From the IMG/VR virus record IMGVR_UViG_3300005600_000038, positions 1 through 48,869 of that record: DNA of 48,869 nucleotides. One strand, written 5' to 3'. Of this stretch, positions 31,494 through 36,781 are shown piece by piece (position 1 is the first letter of the stretch; every line of letters starts with the position of its first letter). The position numbers were made by a program, and so were the translations under genes. The DNA comes from a virus. Under the pieces are notes generated by a model, which was not told the origin of the DNA, did not search any database, and was given only the letters and a program-made list of their open reading frames with translations.

Positions 31494-31775
31494 ATGGCTA
31501 TCACCGAAACACGAGGGCGCAGGCAGCTGAAAACGTGGCTGGAGAAACACCAGCGGACGGTTGCGTGGTTCGCCCGTATGATCGGAGTGAGTAGCACCAC
31601 GGCACACAGTTGGATCGCTGGGCGCAGTAGACCTGAGGCTCACAGGATCCTAATCTTTCTGCTAACCGGCGTCCACGCGGATGCCTGGAATACAACTGAG
31701 GAACAAACGGAGGTCAGTGATGCGGCACTCCGGATCGCTGAGTTCCACAAGGCGAACAATGAAACTCATGCTTAA
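31494..31775 (+). CDS. Cro-like helix-turn-helix regulator 1
   Basis: 93 residues. The pattern LKTWLEKHQRTVAWFARMIG, then SSTTAHSWIAGRSRPEAHRI (about 12-53), is a short Xre/Cro-type helix-turn-helix. No protease or dimerisation domain of the CI type follows; the C-terminus is a short acidic helix. It is divergent from the exonuclease gene and resembles the regulator at 35048 (shared W-L-x-x-H-x-x-T-V-x-x-F-A and SRP positions), so the two are paralogues. It is a candidate reader of one of the two palindromes in this genome. An upstream extension to 31305 has no ribosome site and crosses the promoter gap. Confidence 0.78.
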   Translation: MAITETRGRRQLKTWLEKHQRTVAWFARMIGVSSTTAHSWIAGRSRPEAHRILIFLLTGVHADAWNTTEEQTEVSDAALRIAEFHKANNETHA

Positions 31776-32568
31776 TTTGATCGGCGCCGGGGCGGTAGCT
31801 TTGGCGACAACCACACCATCCCACGGAGCGGTGAGCTACAACGGCTGGCCCGTGCTTGCAGCACTGGCTGGGATGCCACCGGAGTGGAGCGACAGGAACG
31901 AAACCAAGCGGGAACGGATTGAGCGGCTGAAGCCGTGGGCACATGCCATCGAACACGTGGCGCGCAACAATGAGGAGCGGGCCGCACTGCTGGCGCTCAT
32001 CAACCATGAGACCATGGCAGCGTCCCGCATCCAGTGGGACAAGTGCCGCCCCGATGAGTGCGGCGGACCAGCCAAGGGGCTCCTCCAGGTCCAGCGGGAC
32101 GCATGCGTGGAGGCCAAACAGATCTACTCGATGCCCCCGAGCCCGGAACGGTTCAAGCTTGAAGCTCGCTGTGCGATCAGCGTCTACCGTAGCTCCAAGA
32201 AACGCTGCAAGGGCAAGAACCGTCTGGCCGTCACCGATGGCCTGAGCGGCTACCGCGGCGTGTGTCGCACCACTGACGGGAAGTTAAGAACTAACACCTA
32301 CCTCACAATGGAGAGCGTGGTGGGAAGCGGCTGGCCGGTCGCCCCTCACGGCTGGGTGAGAGATTCCACCCCGGCGCTACCTGATCGCAAGACGGCGCTG
32401 GCACGGTTCCGGGAGCTGGACGTGGCACCCGGTGACTTTTTCAAGCTCCCAAGCGGGGCCGGTGTTCTGGTGGAATGGCACTTCCACGAGTTCAGCGGGC
32501 CCATCTCACCAAAAGGCTGGCACGTTGGATTCTCCCTCTTCTATCTCCCTCGCAACGATAACCCCTGA
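31759..32568 (+). CDS. Secreted lysozyme/transglycosylase-like protein
   Basis: 269 residues. The N-terminus MKLMLNLIGAGAVALATTTP with SHGA gives a signal peptide cleaved near 24. The mature part has ALINHETMAASR (Glu84 as candidate catalytic acid), GLLQV (107-111) and GYRG (164-167), the E, GLLQ and Y-G order of soluble lytic transglycosylases. Many Cys (96, 101, 116, 138, 150, 169) suggest disulfides and periplasmic placement. The C-terminal 60 residues (VLVEWHFHEFSGPISPKGWH) are unassigned. It lies in a regulatory islet beside a Cro-like gene, far from the lysis cassette, so a role in superinfection exclusion or membrane surface change is possible. Confidence 0.62.
   Translation: MKLMLNLIGAGAVALATTTPSHGAVSYNGWPVLAALAGMPPEWSDRNETKRERIERLKPWAHAIEHVARNNEERAALLALINHETMAASRIQWDKCRPDECGGPAKGLLQVQRDACVEAKQIYSMPPSPERFKLEARCAISVYRSSKKRCKGKNRLAVTDGLSGYRGVCRTTDGKLRTNTYLTMESVVGSGWPVAPHGWVRDSTPALPDRKTALARFRELDVAPGDFFKLPSGAGVLVEWHFHEFSGPISPKGWHVGFSLFYLPRNDNP
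32283..32295. promoter_or_regulatory. GTTA-N5-TAAC palindrome, site 12
   Basis: GTTAAGAACTAAC, spacer AGAAC, inside the lysozyme-like gene (AAG TTA AGA ACT AAC). Confidence 0.75.
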
Positions 32569-32887
32569 GGCCGTAGAGGCCCTTGAGAGGCTGGGTGTAG
32601 CTGAGGCCGTCAATGCCCTGGGGGAACTCCTCCGGAGCGCTGACGGCCTCAACAAGCACGGTGAACAGGGCTGGCGTCACCGCACCAATGACGAGCTGGC
32701 CGGGAAGCTCCTAGGCCACATCCCGTCGCCGGCCCTGGTGGGGCTCGTGGAGGATGGGGACTCGGAGCAGCTGGCTATCCTCCACGCCTTGTCCCGGGCG
32801 CTGATGCTGGCCCAGCGGGGCGTGGAATCGCGGGAGCAGGGCTTTGGGTCGAGCGGAGCGCGCTCCGAGCGATCGCCAGCGCATTGA
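32525..32887 (+). CDS. Possible dATP/dGTP diphosphohydrolase-like protein
   Basis: 120 residues from TTG 32525 (AAAAGG nearby); no ATG or GTG is available early in the frame. The stretch KHGEQGWRHRTNDELAGKLL, GHIPSPALVGLVEDGDSEQL and HALSRALMLAQ (about 42-95) resembles the H/D pattern of small phage nucleotide diphosphohydrolases (DUF5664-like). It overlaps the preceding gene by 44 bases and overlaps a leftward gene tail to tail by 113 bases. The match is from memory of the pattern and should be treated as tentative. Confidence 0.45.
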   Translation: MDSPSSISLATITPEAVEALERLGVAEAVNALGELLRSADGLNKHGEQGWRHRTNDELAGKLLGHIPSPALVGLVEDGDSEQLAILHALSRALMLAQRGVESREQGFGSSGARSERSPAH

Positions 32888-33137
32888 CCATGATCTGAGG
32901 GACCCGCTCCAGCATGTGGGCTGATATGATCGCCTCCAGGCCGTTCGGCTCGGAAGCGCTCATCAAAGCCACGGTGACATCATGCTGGAGCTGTATAACC
33001 GTCTCAGTTATGATCAATCCTGAGTGCTCGGCGGCGGCTTTGACCAGATGCTGCGCCACTGTTTCGGTAAAGCCCTCCTCCTCCTTGGCGGCCATCTGCT
33101 GGCCGGCCTCAAAGAAGTCCACCTCAATCTCCAGCAC
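32775..33137 (-). CDS. Hypothetical protein, leftward
   Basis: 120 residues from a GTG that overlaps the coding end of the upstream gene, with GGGGAG just before it. Helical N-terminus (EIEVDFFEAGQQMAAKEEEG) and a central mixed region (HSGLIITETVIQLQHDVTVA). The last 30 residues are Pro/Ala/Arg low complexity and correspond to the antisense of the rightward gene's end. A longer form from 33218 is possible but would lie inside the upstream gene. No family recognised. Confidence 0.5.
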   Translation of the reverse strand: MLEIEVDFFEAGQQMAAKEEEGFTETVAQHLVKAAAEHSGLIITETVIQLQHDVTVALMSASEPNGLEAIISAHMLERVPQIMVNALAIARSALRSTQSPAPAIPRPAGPASAPGTRRGG

Positions 33138-33495
33138 TTGGCTCCCCGTTGGTCTCGCGGGGGACCTGTCTTTTTTGAAGTGCGTCAAATTCGCTGAACG
33201 GCAAAATGGCAAACTCACGCTTGGTGTTAGAGTCGCGGAAGGTGACGATCAGTTTTCGCAAATCCTCCTCAGTGTCTCCGGGGCTGCGCTCCACTGCAAC
33301 CGTTGATTGAGGGTGTGACCGGTGGAGGATCTTGGTGAGCGTTCGCTTGAGGTCAATAATGAGAGGCGGAGTGATCTGTTGGCCCTCACGGTCAATGATA
33401 GCCTGCATCAGATCGGTGTAGTTCTCATCAGGGATCGGCACAGCTTGAGCTTGGTTGCGGGTGCTGGGGACTATTAGCGATTTGTTATCGGTCAT
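33124..33495 (-). CDS. Hypothetical protein downstream of the ParB-like gene
   Basis: 123 residues, mixed alpha/beta (NYTDLMQAIIDREGQQITPP, DLKRTLTKILHRSHPQSTVA, EEDLRKLIVTFRDSNTKREF). AAAGGGC lies before the ATG. It is separated from the ParB-like gene by a hairpin with a short uridine run. No recognised domain. Confidence 0.62.
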   Translation of the reverse strand: MTDNKSLIVPSTRNQAQAVPIPDENYTDLMQAIIDREGQQITPPLIIDLKRTLTKILHRSHPQSTVAVERSPGDTEEDLRKLIVTFRDSNTKREFAILPFSEFDALQKRQVPRETNGEPSAGD

Positions 33496-33514
33496 GAGGG
33501 TGCCCTTTCACGGC

Positions 33515-33540
33515 AAAAGGGGGCGACCGTAGCCGCCCCC
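33515..33540 (-). terminator. Leftward hairpin terminator after the ParB-like gene
   Basis: GGGGGCG at 33519-33525 pairs with CGCCCCC at 33534-33540 around an 8-base loop, and on the minus strand the stem is followed by four uridines. Likely a partial terminator or attenuator between the ParB-like gene and the two genes downstream. Confidence 0.6.
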
Positions 33541-33551
33541 GTTAGTGGTGT

Positions 33552-33564
33552 GTTAGTTGTTAAC
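33552..33564. promoter_or_regulatory. GTTA-N5-TAAC palindrome, site 13
   Basis: GTTAGTTGTTAAC, spacer GTTGT, seven bases beyond the stop of the ParB-like gene. Confidence 0.8.
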
Positions 33565-33570
33565 GCTGAT

Positions 33571-34503
33571 TCACTTCTTGGCTGTGTTGTTGGGGTGGAT
33601 CTTGCGCTTGGGCTCAGCGGGCTTGCCCATGGTGGTGTCAGCGATCACCGTGCGGACCTCAGCGTTGAGGAGGCGCTTGATGAACTCTGACTCCGGGTTA
33701 CTGGTGACTTTCTTGGAGAACGCTACCAGCTCGTTGCGGATCTTGCTCAGGTGGTCATCAAGCTGGGTCTGCTCGGGGCCGGTGAGCTTGAGGCGCAAGC
33801 GTCCGCCCTTGCTCCCCTTGTTGGACTCCTCGACAGATTCACCGTGATTGCGCTTGAGCGTCTTGCGGTACTTGCTGACCATGACGTTGGAAACGCCCGC
33901 GTGCTTGGACAGCTCGCGGTCACTGCACTTGCTCCACTCGGGGTCCGTGAGCAGCGCATGTACGGCGCGTTTCTTGTCCTCGGTGGTGCGGCCCAGGCCG
34001 TGGTTGGAGTTGGCGCCGAGTGCAAAAAACAGGGCCTCGCGCTTGCCGCCGGGGTGGAGATTGACACTCGTGGTCACGTCGCCGTTTTTCTGCATCGCAA
34101 GCAAACGGTGGAAACCGTCGCTGAGGATATACTTGCCGTCGACCTTGAACACGTCAATGTCAGGGAACTTCACGCCGTCCTTCATGAGGCCGGCATACTC
34201 CTTGACCTTGCGGTCGCTGATCTTCTCGCGCGCCTGCATCTTGCTGACGTCGGCCACGATGTCCTTGAGGGGAACATTCTTGACCGCCTTGCCGGCGCCG
34301 ATCTTGGGCATGGGCGCGGGCTTCTCCGCCGGGGGCTTCGGCTTCTTGGCAGGCTTGGCGGCCGCTGCCGTCTTCTTGGCCGTTGCCGGCTTCTGAGCGG
34401 GCTTGGCCTGTGCGGCCGGCTTCTGAGCGGGCTTAGCGGGGGCCGGCTTGGCGCCGGGCTTGGCGCCTTGCTGGACTGTGGGCTTGTTGGTGGTCGGTTG
34501 CAT
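33571..34503 (-). CDS. ParB-like DNA-binding protein with basic N-terminal tail
   Basis: 310 residues from ATG 34503 (AAAAGGAAAC upstream). Residues 1-70 are a Lys/Ala/Pro/Gln tail. About 70-165 form a ParB N-terminal-like domain: VPLKDIVADVSKMQAREKIS, PDIDVFKVDGKYILSDGFHR with the DGFHR element of ParB/Srx nucleases, and LLAMQKNGD. About 195-230 (KCSDRELSKHAGVSNVMVSK) is a helix-turn-helix, and the C-terminus is helical. No ParA is seen. It could be a partition protein, a nuclease/CTPase-type regulator, or the reader of the dispersed palindrome, one copy of which lies on each side of the gene. Confidence 0.75.
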   Translation of the reverse strand: MQPTTNKPTVQQGAKPGAKPAPAKPAQKPAAQAKPAQKPATAKKTAAAAKPAKKPKPPAEKPAPMPKIGAGKAVKNVPLKDIVADVSKMQAREKISDRKVKEYAGLMKDGVKFPDIDVFKVDGKYILSDGFHRLLAMQKNGDVTTSVNLHPGGKREALFFALGANSNHGLGRTTEDKKRAVHALLTDPEWSKCSDRELSKHAGVSNVMVSKYRKTLKRNHGESVEESNKGSKGGRLRLKLTGPEQTQLDDHLSKIRNELVAFSKKVTSNPESEFIKRLLNAEVRTVIADTTMGKPAEPKRKIHPNNTAKK

Positions 34504-34593
34504 GTCTGTTTCCTTTTCTGACAGGGTGCCCTGTCTGTTGTGGTAAGAGGCCCTCACCTTAGTTGATGGGTGTACTGGTTGCAATACTGAATT

Positions 34594-34606
34594 GTTAGTT
34601 ATTAAC
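34594..34606. promoter_or_regulatory. GTTA-N5-TAAC palindrome, site 14
   Basis: GTTAGTTATTAAC, spacer GTTAT, identical to site 9. Upstream of the ParB-like gene, in the gap after the leftward gene ending at 34636. Confidence 0.82.
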
Positions 34607-34610
34607 GGGG

Positions 34611-34626
34611 GGGGGCCGAAGCCCCC
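34611..34626 (-). terminator. UUCG-loop hairpin after a leftward gene
   Basis: GGGGGC (34611-34616) and GCCCCC (34621-34626) frame CGAA, which on the minus strand is a stable C(UUCG)G loop. It sits 10 bases past the end of the leftward gene at 34636. No uridine run follows; nine consecutive G (34607-34615) precede it. Confidence 0.4.
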
Positions 34627-34635
34627 GAGGTGGTT

Positions 34636-34905
34636 TTAGTTACTCTCCAGGCAGCGAATGAAGCGGCTGAGGTGGACCCGGATCTCATTTCCGTCAGCGT
34701 CCTCACAGCGGAGGACGTTCGGGCGTTCCTTGCGAGCCTTGCCGCCTCCACCGCACGCGGTATCCGAAACCTCATAATAGAACTCAAGGGCGCGGACGGG
34801 TACGTGGTTGGACTCGGTGTGGCCGTTGATGGTTTCAATGGCCCAAAGCTCCCCTTTGAAGGGCTGGGCGTTGAATTTGAAGATCTTGGTGTCGAGGTCT
34901 TTCAT
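34636..34905 (-). CDS. Small hypothetical protein, first leftward gene of the regulatory hub
   Basis: 89 residues, beta-rich (TKIFKFNAQPFKGELWAIET, NGHTESNHVPVRALEFYYEV), with a GGGG linker and a second short basic segment (EIRVHLSRFIRCLESN). AAGGAG lies upstream of the ATG. It is divergent from regulator 2 and probably controlled from the same operator cluster. No family recognised. Confidence 0.65.
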   Translation of the reverse strand: MKDLDTKIFKFNAQPFKGELWAIETINGHTESNHVPVRALEFYYEVSDTACGGGGKARKERPNVLRCEDADGNEIRVHLSRFIRCLESN

Positions 34906-34926
34906 TGAGTGGCTCTCCTTACGTCG

Positions 34927-34939
34927 TGAAGATTATTCA
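34927..34939. promoter_or_regulatory. TGAAGANTCTTCA operator-like palindrome, site C
   Basis: TGAAGATTATTCA, one mismatch to the palindrome, 21 bases upstream of the leftward ATG at 34905. Confidence 0.62.
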
Positions 34940-35010
34940 AACTGAGGCGCCGCGCAACCCCCTATTTTCAGTTTTTTCGGGGGAGCCAAAAACGCCTGGA
35001 AAATGAGGGG

Positions 35011-35039
35011 TTGAATGTTCTTCAAGCTGCGCCTATAAG
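35011..35039 (+). promoter_or_regulatory. Rightward promoter of the early block
   Basis: TTGAAT (35011-35016), a 17-base spacer and TATAAG (35034-35039) form a good sigma-70 promoter. Transcription would begin near 35046, so the mRNA would be almost leaderless at ATG 35048. Operator-like sites cover the -35 and the start point. Confidence 0.7.
35012..35024. promoter_or_regulatory. Operator-like site D (imperfect)
   Basis: TGAATGTTCTTCA, two mismatches to the palindrome, overlapping the -35 box of the rightward promoter. Confidence 0.5.
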
Positions 35040-35047
35040 GTTCTTCA
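35035..35047. promoter_or_regulatory. Operator-like half-site E
   Basis: The right arm TTCTTCA is intact, the left arm degenerate. It covers the predicted transcription start and ends one base before the ATG of regulator 2. Confidence 0.4.
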
Positions 35048-35341
35048 ATGACCAACTGCAAACACCCACGGCCCCCGGCCCTGAACCTGCTCAATGCATG
35101 GCTCAAGGAGCACCGGGTCACCGTCCCAGCTTTTGCTAAGCTGGTGCGCCGGGATCCTCAGCTGGTACACGCCTGGAGGCATTGCCGCTCCAGGCCCACC
35201 CTTGAGGACATCCTGGCCATCGAATACATCACCGGAATCCCGCCCATCAAGTGGCTGGACCGCCAGCAGCAAGACCGCCTACTTAAAACCAAGAAGCGAC
35301 TGGAGGAAGTACATGGCAGAGCACCCGCTACCGCGCAATGA
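35048..35341 (+). CDS. Cro-like helix-turn-helix regulator 2
   Basis: 97 residues. LNAWLKEHRVTVPAFAKLVR, then QLVHAWRHCRSRPTLEDILA (about 14-57) gives a Cro/Xre-type helix-turn-helix, followed by an IPPIKWLD segment and a basic tail. It is a paralogue of the protein at 31494. It starts the long rightward block directly behind a promoter with two or three operator-like sites, so self-regulation is likely. No Shine-Dalgarno fits in the predicted two-base leader. It lacks a CI-type cleavable domain. Confidence 0.8.
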   Translation: MTNCKHPRPPALNLLNAWLKEHRVTVPAFAKLVRRDPQLVHAWRHCRSRPTLEDILAIEYITGIPPIKWLDRQQQDRLLKTKKRLEEVHGRAPATAQ

Positions 35342-35744
35342 TGAGCCCGTCCACCTGTTCAAGTACCAGGTCCCGCCCGATACGCCGGACGGCTACTGGA
35401 CGTTCCAGACGGACTACAGGGGCCCCGGCGCGCTTTTCCCTGAGGACAGTGAGCGGCCGTGGGTGGAGCTGACCACTGACGGCGTGATGTGGATCCGGCC
35501 GGGCTACTCCTGGGACGGCGCCACGTGCTTTCCTGACTTCTGGTTCATCAAGATCCCGAGCCTCCCCCATGACGGCGGCTATCAACTGATCCGGGAGGGC
35601 GTGGTACCCAAGAAGCACCGGCGCGCATTTGACCGCACGATATACAAGCACTGCCGTCAGAAGGGCTCCGGGTTCTTCTGGGCCTCCCTCGTGTGGCTGG
35701 GCGTGAGGCTGGTGGGGTGGATGTTCGCGAGGCCGAAGCAGTGA
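35313..35744 (+). CDS. DUF1353-like protein
   Basis: 143 residues from ATG 35313 (GGAGG just upstream), overlapping regulator 2 by 29 bases. The pattern WVELTTDGVMWIRPGYSWDG, then IPSLPHDGGYQLIREGVVPK and RRAFDRTIYKHCRQKG, with a hydrophobic C-terminal helix (FWASLVWLGVRLVGWMF), resembles DUF1353, a common phage family of unknown function with a conserved HD. It is probably a small membrane-associated protein. Confidence 0.65.
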   Translation: MAEHPLPRNDEPVHLFKYQVPPDTPDGYWTFQTDYRGPGALFPEDSERPWVELTTDGVMWIRPGYSWDGATCFPDFWFIKIPSLPHDGGYQLIREGVVPKKHRRAFDRTIYKHCRQKGSGFFWASLVWLGVRLVGWMFARPKQ

Positions 35745-36256
35745 GCCGGGGCAAGATCATCCACGGCAAGAACAAGGGCGAATCCGAAACCGTGGTCAGG
35801 ACTCAGCCTGAGCTGCTGGCTGCCGTCGAGGCGCGCTGGGGCTCGCTCACCTGGGACCTTGCCGCGCTGCCTGAGAACGCCGTGGCGGACAAGTACATCA
35901 CGCCGTGGGAGGACTCGCTGGCACCGCACACGGAGTGGCCCCTGGATGAGCTGCCGTGGTTGAACCCGCCCTATGATGATATCACCCCCTGGGTCCGGAA
36001 GTGCGACGGCTACCACCGCGCCTACGGCCCCCGCTTTGAGGCCCTACTTCTCATCCCGGCGGCGATTGGTTCGCGTTGGTACGCTGACCACTGTTTCAAC
36101 AAGTGCGAGACCATCCCGCTGATGGGGCGCCCTCAGTTTCTCGGGTACGGCAATGGGGCCGCAACCGATCATATGATTCTTCACTACGGGGGATCTGACA
36201 ATCAACTCACAATGCTGGAGCCATGGGACTGGATGTCCGCATGGGCAAGGATATGA
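35741..36256 (+). CDS. DNA N6-adenine methyltransferase (phage Dam-like)
   Basis: 171 residues. Phage N6-adenine methyltransferase family: TQPELLAAVEARWGSLTWDL (21-40, SAM-binding region), then PLDELPWLNPPYDDITPWVR with the catalytic NPPY at 75-78. It transfers a methyl group to adenine in DNA, often to escape restriction or time packaging. GTG start overlaps the previous stop (GTGA). The recognition sequence cannot be read from the protein. Confidence 0.85.
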   Translation: MSRGKIIHGKNKGESETVVRTQPELLAAVEARWGSLTWDLAALPENAVADKYITPWEDSLAPHTEWPLDELPWLNPPYDDITPWVRKCDGYHRAYGPRFEALLLIPAAIGSRWYADHCFNKCETIPLMGRPQFLGYGNGAATDHMILHYGGSDNQLTMLEPWDWMSAWARI

Positions 36257-36687
36257 CCAAGAAAAAAGCTGCAACGAAAACCGAGCCGGACCCGCTAAAC
36301 GACCCCAAGGAGCCGTTCAAGATTGATCGCAATGACACGCCGTGGATCATTGTGGACAGGCTGCCGGGGTATCGCACCCAGTGTCTTGGTGTCTGGGATC
36401 AACACTTCGGGGAGTACGAGGTGCTAGCGAAGGGCATGAGCGATGAGGACGCGCTGAAACTCAGGCGAGCGCTGATGATGATCGTCAACGCTGGGCAGAT
36501 GGCGGTTCTGGAAAAGGCGCGCACTATCGCCGGCCTCCAGAAGCTGGTGGGCGAACAACAGGAGATGCTCAAAAATGGCCTCAAGCGTGTACGAAGAAAA
36601 GGCCCGGCTGGAAAAGCGGGTAAAGGAACTCAAGGCGGAAAACGACCGGCTAAAAAAGCAAGTCGCCGATCTAAGAAAGCAGGTTAA
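36253..36687 (+). CDS. Hypothetical protein with Lys-rich tail
   Basis: 144 residues from ATG 36253, overlapping the methyltransferase stop by four bases. The core (DTPWIIVDRLPGYRTQCLGV and DALKLRRALMMIVNAGQMAV) is helical. The last 34 residues are Lys/Gly/Arg-rich and are read from the same bases that encode a leucine zipper in another frame (36575-36715), so either both frames are used or this tail is shaped by the other product. Function unknown. Confidence 0.55.
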   Translation: MTKKKAATKTEPDPLNDPKEPFKIDRNDTPWIIVDRLPGYRTQCLGVWDQHFGEYEVLAKGMSDEDALKLRRALMMIVNAGQMAVLEKARTIAGLQKLVGEQQEMLKNGLKRVRRKGPAGKAGKGTQGGKRPAKKASRRSKKAG

Positions 36688-36715
36688 TCAGATAGGCCTC
36701 CCCTGGCGCGGGTGA
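36575..36715 (+). CDS. Overlapping 46-residue leucine-zipper protein
   Basis: Read in the +1 frame over the end of the preceding gene, with AGGAG at 36560-36564. The protein has Leu at 12, 19, 26, 33 and Ile at 40 (d positions) and Val16, Asn23, Val30, Val37 (a positions), a near-perfect parallel dimeric coiled coil with the buried Asn of GCN4-type zippers. Such heptad order is unlikely by accident. It could dimerise with itself or with a phage or host protein. It was below the usual size for gene callers. Confidence 0.62.
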   Translation: MASSVYEEKARLEKRVKELKAENDRLKKQVADLRKQVNQIGLPWRG

Positions 36716-36719
36716 GGCC

Positions 36720-36732
36720 GTTAATAACTAAC
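36720..36732. promoter_or_regulatory. GTTA-N5-TAAC palindrome, site 15
   Basis: GTTAATAACTAAC, spacer ATAAC, between the zipper gene and the helicase leader. Confidence 0.8.
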
Positions 36733-36754
36733 AGCTAACAACGGAGAACCACCA

Positions 36755-36781
36755 ATGAACGCAGAACAAGCCGATGACTGA
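36755..36781 (+). CDS. Eight-residue leader peptide of the helicase gene
   Basis: ATG 36755 follows the GGAGAACCACC leader and encodes MNAEQADD, ending at TGA 36779-36781. The helicase ATG at 36774 lies inside it and has no ribosome-binding site of its own, so helicase translation probably depends on ribosomes finishing this leader. Confidence 0.55.
   Translation: MNAEQADD

Noticed and set aside
33751-34503. Plus-strand frame of 256 codons (33751-34521) opposite the ParB-like gene
   Set aside because: Low-complexity Leu/Gly/Ala sequence produced by reading the Lys/Ala/Pro tail and coding strand in reverse; the ParB-like domain on the minus strand is clear.
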